From Flavobacterium sp. SCGC AAA160-P02 (lineage in GTDB: Bacteria; Bacteroidota; Bacteroidia; Flavobacteriales; Flavobacteriaceae), in the NCBI GenBank assembly GCA_949541125.1, contig CATISV010000139.1:1-35170 (forward strand): a DNA stretch of 35,170 nucleotides. The letters are read 5' to 3'. Positions 32,596 through 35,170 of the stretch are shown piece by piece. The stretch's first letter is position 1; the number at the start of each line of letters is the position of its first letter. The translations under genes and the position numbers were made by a program. The notes below the pieces were generated by a model. The model did no database searches and was not told the origin of the DNA. It worked only from the letters and a program-made list of their open reading frames with translations.

Positions 32596-33564
32596 TTACA
32601 ATTTTATGTCATCTAAGTCATTCCAATTCCATTTGCCAGTAACAGTTCCATTACGCAAAGTCATAACTCCTGGATTAGACCTAATCATTGTTTTTAATGT
32701 TGTTTCATCACAAAACAAAAAATCAAATGGTAAATCATAGGCGTTTTGAATTAAAATTAAGTCATCCTCAAAAGAAGCAGAAACACCATATACATTATAC
32801 CCTTTATTAATCGCCTTGTCAGAAACTTTTTTTATCTGGCTGAACCCTTTTTCATTAGATTTTCCTGCATTATAAACAATCACCAACATGACTTTATCCA
32901 TTGCTAAAATTTCTGGAGCCAAATCGTTCTGTGTATCTTCAAGCATAAAGTCATGAACAGGAGGTATACTTCCATCTTCAGGATATTCCATTCCTTCAGG
33001 AATGTTTTTTCCGATAGCGTACGCTCTAAAATCTATAATGGGCAAATGATTTAATACATGAAAAGTAATGTATGAAAAACTAATCAAAGCAATCATTGTA
33101 AAAGCTATTGTGATTTTCCTAGGAAGAATTTGTTGAATGTCTTTTACTCTTACTAGCAGAATTAACACCAGCCCTATTAAAAGAACATTTTTCCAAAAAG
33201 TTTCCCAAGGAGTCAATTTTATGGCGTCTCCAAAACATCCACAATCAGTTACTTTGTTATAATAAGCAGAATACCATGTTAAAAATAAAAAGAAGGCTGT
33301 GATTCCCAATAAACTCCATACAGTAAGCTTAGGTTTAAATCCCAATAATAACAGAAGTCCTAACATAATTTCTATGAGTATCAACAAAATAGAAAAAGGC
33401 AACGCATAGGGTATTAAAAATTCTAAATTTAAAACACTTTCACCAAAATATTCTTCAAATTTGTACTGAGATCCTATAGGATCTACCAACTTTACAAAAC
33501 CTGAAAAAATAAACATCACTCCAACGAATATTCTTGATAATTGGACAACTATTTTAATGAACAT
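32596..33564 (-). CDS. BT_3928-like DoxX/MauE membrane protein with thioredoxin-like tail
   Basis: The 322-residue protein has four helices in its N-terminal half (about 5-150), with GVMFIFSGFVKLVDPIG and the Cys pair in TDCGCFGD between helices, typical of DoxX/MauE-like proteins. A fifth helix follows (about 155-170). The C-terminal half (about 195-322) looks thioredoxin-like (KVMLVIVYNAGKSNEKGF) but has no CxxC. The family is conserved next to DUF1599 in Bacteroidota. A role in envelope redox or protein folding is inferred from MauE. It is followed closely by crcB. Confidence 0.82.
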   Translation of the reverse strand: MFIKIVVQLSRIFVGVMFIFSGFVKLVDPIGSQYKFEEYFGESVLNLEFLIPYALPFSILLILIEIMLGLLLLLGFKPKLTVWSLLGITAFFLFLTWYSAYYNKVTDCGCFGDAIKLTPWETFWKNVLLIGLVLILLVRVKDIQQILPRKITIAFTMIALISFSYITFHVLNHLPIIDFRAYAIGKNIPEGMEYPEDGSIPPVHDFMLEDTQNDLAPEILAMDKVMLVIVYNAGKSNEKGFSQIKKVSDKAINKGYNVYGVSASFEDDLILIQNAYDLPFDFLFCDETTLKTMIRSNPGVMTLRNGTVTGKWNWNDLDDIKL

Positions 33565-33605
33565 AATTCTATTTTTATATTGGTTTATTAATTAATTTGA
33601 TCCTT

Positions 33606-34139
33606 CTATGACATATGAATCATCGCAAATACTGCGTAATTGATCATATCCTGATAATTGGCGTCAATTCCTTCAGAAACCAATGTTTTTCCTTTATTAT
33701 CCTCTATTTGTTTTACGCGAAGTAACTTCTGAATAATCAAATCTGTTAACGAACTTACTCTCATATCTCGCCATGCTTCCCCATAATCATGATTTTTATT
33801 TTCCATTAATTCTTTGGTAGTATTAACATGCTTATCATATAGTTCTATCGCTTTTTCTGTTGACAGATCAGGGTTGTCAACAATTCCTAATTCTAATTGA
33901 ATCAAAGCCATTACTGAATAATTAATAATTCCTATAAACTCTGATTTTTCACCCTCATCTACTCTGCGAACATCATTTTGCTGTAATTGACGAATACGTT
34001 GTGCTTTGATAAAAATTTGATCGGTTAACGATGGCAAACGTAAAATTCTCCATGCAGAACCATAGTCACTCATTTTCTTTGTGAATAAATTTCTACATTG
34101 TTCTACAACACGATCGTATTGATTAGAGGTATTTAGCAT
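33606..34139 (-). CDS. DUF1599 protein (tandem MazG-like repeat)
   Basis: The 177-residue cytoplasmic protein contains two similar halves: LFTKKMSDYGSAWRILRLPS then IRQLQ in the first, and KNHDYGEAWRDMRVSS then RVKQIE in the second. This is the DUF1599 duplication, thought to have an all-alpha NTP-pyrophosphatase-like fold. The enzymatic activity is not established. The ATG at 34139 is preferred to a TTG two codons upstream. The BT_3928-like gene follows 41 bases on. Confidence 0.85.
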   Translation of the reverse strand: MLNTSNQYDRVVEQCRNLFTKKMSDYGSAWRILRLPSLTDQIFIKAQRIRQLQQNDVRRVDEGEKSEFIGIINYSVMALIQLELGIVDNPDLSTEKAIELYDKHVNTTKELMENKNHDYGEAWRDMRVSSLTDLIIQKLLRVKQIEDNKGKTLVSEGIDANYQDMINYAVFAMIHMS

Positions 34140-34203
34140 AAACAATATTAATTTCCGTAAATTTCGTTCAAATTTTATGAATTAAAAAATCTATTGAAGT
34201 TTA

Positions 34204-34794
34204 ATGAGAAAAATTGTTGTTTTTTGTGGTTCAAGTCTTGGGTTTAATCCTGTTTACAAAGAAGCTGCCATCACTTTGGGGAATTATTTTATAGCTAACG
34301 ATATTACACTCGTTTATGGTGGAGGAAAAATTGGAATGATGGGAGTTTTGTCAGAAACAATTTTAAGTAAGGGAGGAAAAGTAATTGGTGTTATTCCTGA
34401 ATTTTTAAAGCATGAAGAGGTGGTCAATACAAATGTCACTGAATTAATTGTCACTAAAACAATGAGTGAACGAAAAGTAATTATGAGTCAGTTGGTTGAT
34501 GGATATATTTCGTTACCTGGCGGATTTGGAACTTTAGATGAGTTATTTGAAGGAGTAACCCTTGGCCAATTGCATATTGAGCAAAAACCTAACGGACTCT
34601 TAAATATTAACGGTTTTTTTGATCATACCTTAAAACAACTAGATGTAATGATTGCTGAAGGCTATTTAAAAGAATCTAATAGAAACATGTTATTGGTTGC
34701 TGATAACGTAAGTGAACTAATGCTAAAAATGGATACCTATAACGCCCCCGAAAAATCAAAAGTAATTAATAAAGTAGTGAGACATGACCATTAA
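34204..34794 (+). CDS. LOG family protein (TIGR00730)
   Basis: The 196-residue protein belongs to the Lonely-Guy family of nucleoside-5'-monophosphate phosphoribohydrolases. It has VVFCGSSLG (5-13), YGGGKIGMMG (38-47), MSERKVIM (87-94) and the signature PGGFGTLDE (105-113). These cover the substrate-binding Arg and catalytic Glu of the family. Bacterial members release adenine-type bases from their nucleotides; only some make cytokinins. It overlaps the folP start by 11 bases, so the two are translationally coupled. Confidence 0.92.
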   Translation: MRKIVVFCGSSLGFNPVYKEAAITLGNYFIANDITLVYGGGKIGMMGVLSETILSKGGKVIGVIPEFLKHEEVVNTNVTELIVTKTMSERKVIMSQLVDGYISLPGGFGTLDELFEGVTLGQLHIEQKPNGLLNINGFFDHTLKQLDVMIAEGYLKESNRNMLLVADNVSELMLKMDTYNAPEKSKVINKVVRHDH

Positions 34795-35170
34795 TTGTAA
34801 AGGAAATTTAATCGATTTTTCATCTCCAAAAGTAATGGGTATCTTAAATATTACACCAGATTCTTTTTATGATGGTGGCTTATATCGGAGCGAAAAAGAA
34901 ATATTACTTCAAACTGAAAAAATGCTCTCAGAAGGGGCAACATTTATTGATGTTGGTGCCTATTCATCTAGACCTGGAGCTCAACATATTTCTGAAAATG
35001 AAGAATTAGAAAGAATTATACCAGTTGTTCAATTATTGGTAAAACAATTTCCAGAAATTATAATTTCAATTGACACATTCAGAAGTTCGGTAGCAAAGGA
35101 AACTATAGAGATTGGAGCTTCTTTAATTAATGATATTTCTGGTGGTACTTTAGACAAAAAAATGTTTGAA
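34784..35170 (+). CDS. folP: Dihydropteroate synthase, 5' part (runs off the window)
   Basis: The first 129 codons are present and open to the window end. The enzyme joins pteridine diphosphate to p-aminobenzoate in folate synthesis and is the sulfonamide target. Visible motifs are MGILNITPDSFYDGG (about 18-32), FIDVGAYSSRPGA (about 60-72), ISIDTFRSSVA and LINDISGG, all characteristic of FolP. The ATG at 34784 lies inside the end of the LOG gene (11-base overlap). Confidence 0.93.
   Translation, partial: MTINCKGNLIDFSSPKVMGILNITPDSFYDGGLYRSEKEILLQTEKMLSEGATFIDVGAYSSRPGAQHISENEELERIIPVVQLLVKQFPEIIISIDTFRSSVAKETIEIGASLINDISGGTLDKKMFE

Overview
The window is AT-rich chromosomal DNA from a member of the Bacteroidota, most likely a marine Flavobacteriaceae. 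Several things point there. The promoters carry the Bacteroidota -7 motif TAnnTTTG and leaders are A-rich without clear Shine-Dalgarno sites. Many signal peptides end in ...AQ or ...SQ. The GH16 enzyme has a type IX secretion C-terminal sorting domain and a laminarinase-type active site. The single-copy genes (DUF1599, BT_3928-like, tpiA, prmA, clpS, fused icmF) are typical of the phylum. I see no tRNA, rRNA, CRISPR array, transposase or integrase. No stretch over 300 bases lacks a gene; the longest gaps are 10112-10364 and 2346-2596.

Region 1 (1-8229) is accessory. It holds short, mostly secreted genes with unrelated mature parts: a broken BspA-like tail, a YadA-head/S74-chaperone fibre protein, a BspA/DUF285 protein, an Lcl/DUF1566 protein, an FG-GAP lipoprotein and three tiny membrane proteins, two of which are paralogues. 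Six of these genes are preceded by copies of one repeated intergenic cassette: a terminator hairpin, a quasi-dyad, the -7 box TATATTTG and a conserved leader running to the ATG. A seventh, promoterless copy lies at 2371-2468. This shared cassette, spanning non-homologous surface genes and in part continuing into their signal peptides, is the best candidate in the window for an undescribed system. A VPS10/sortilin-like exported protein and a translationally coupled DUF2237 gene sit between its two clusters.

Region 2 (8398-10812) has a DUF1295 membrane protein with an overlapping small membrane gene, a flavin-binding pyridoxamine-oxidase-family protein, a 41-residue Cys-rich microprotein with its own promoter, and a hypothetical gene.

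Region 3 (10540-14308, minus strand) is a probable operon: DppB-type permease, TlpA-like lipoprotein, tpiA, prmA, clpS and a hypothetical gene. Region 4 (14385-25399) carries pyrF, the GH16 enzyme, a DUF5522 microprotein, a DUF4136 lipoprotein, urocanase, divergent fused isobutyryl-CoA mutase and a large BspA-like protein with 14 repeats. Region 5 (25502-32205) is a peptide and amide hydrolysis cluster: amidohydrolase, M14 carboxypeptidase, CocE/S15-type hydrolase and a DUF1684 lipoprotein. Region 6 (32216-35170) holds crcB, a BT_3928-like DoxX protein, DUF1599, a LOG-family protein and the 5' part of folP.

Functionally the window combines housekeeping (glycolysis, pyrimidine and folate synthesis, L11 methylation, N-end-rule proteolysis) with envelope genes for adhesion and for polysaccharide and peptide breakdown. 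Histidine catabolism and B12-dependent acyl-CoA rearrangement supply carbon from degraded protein.
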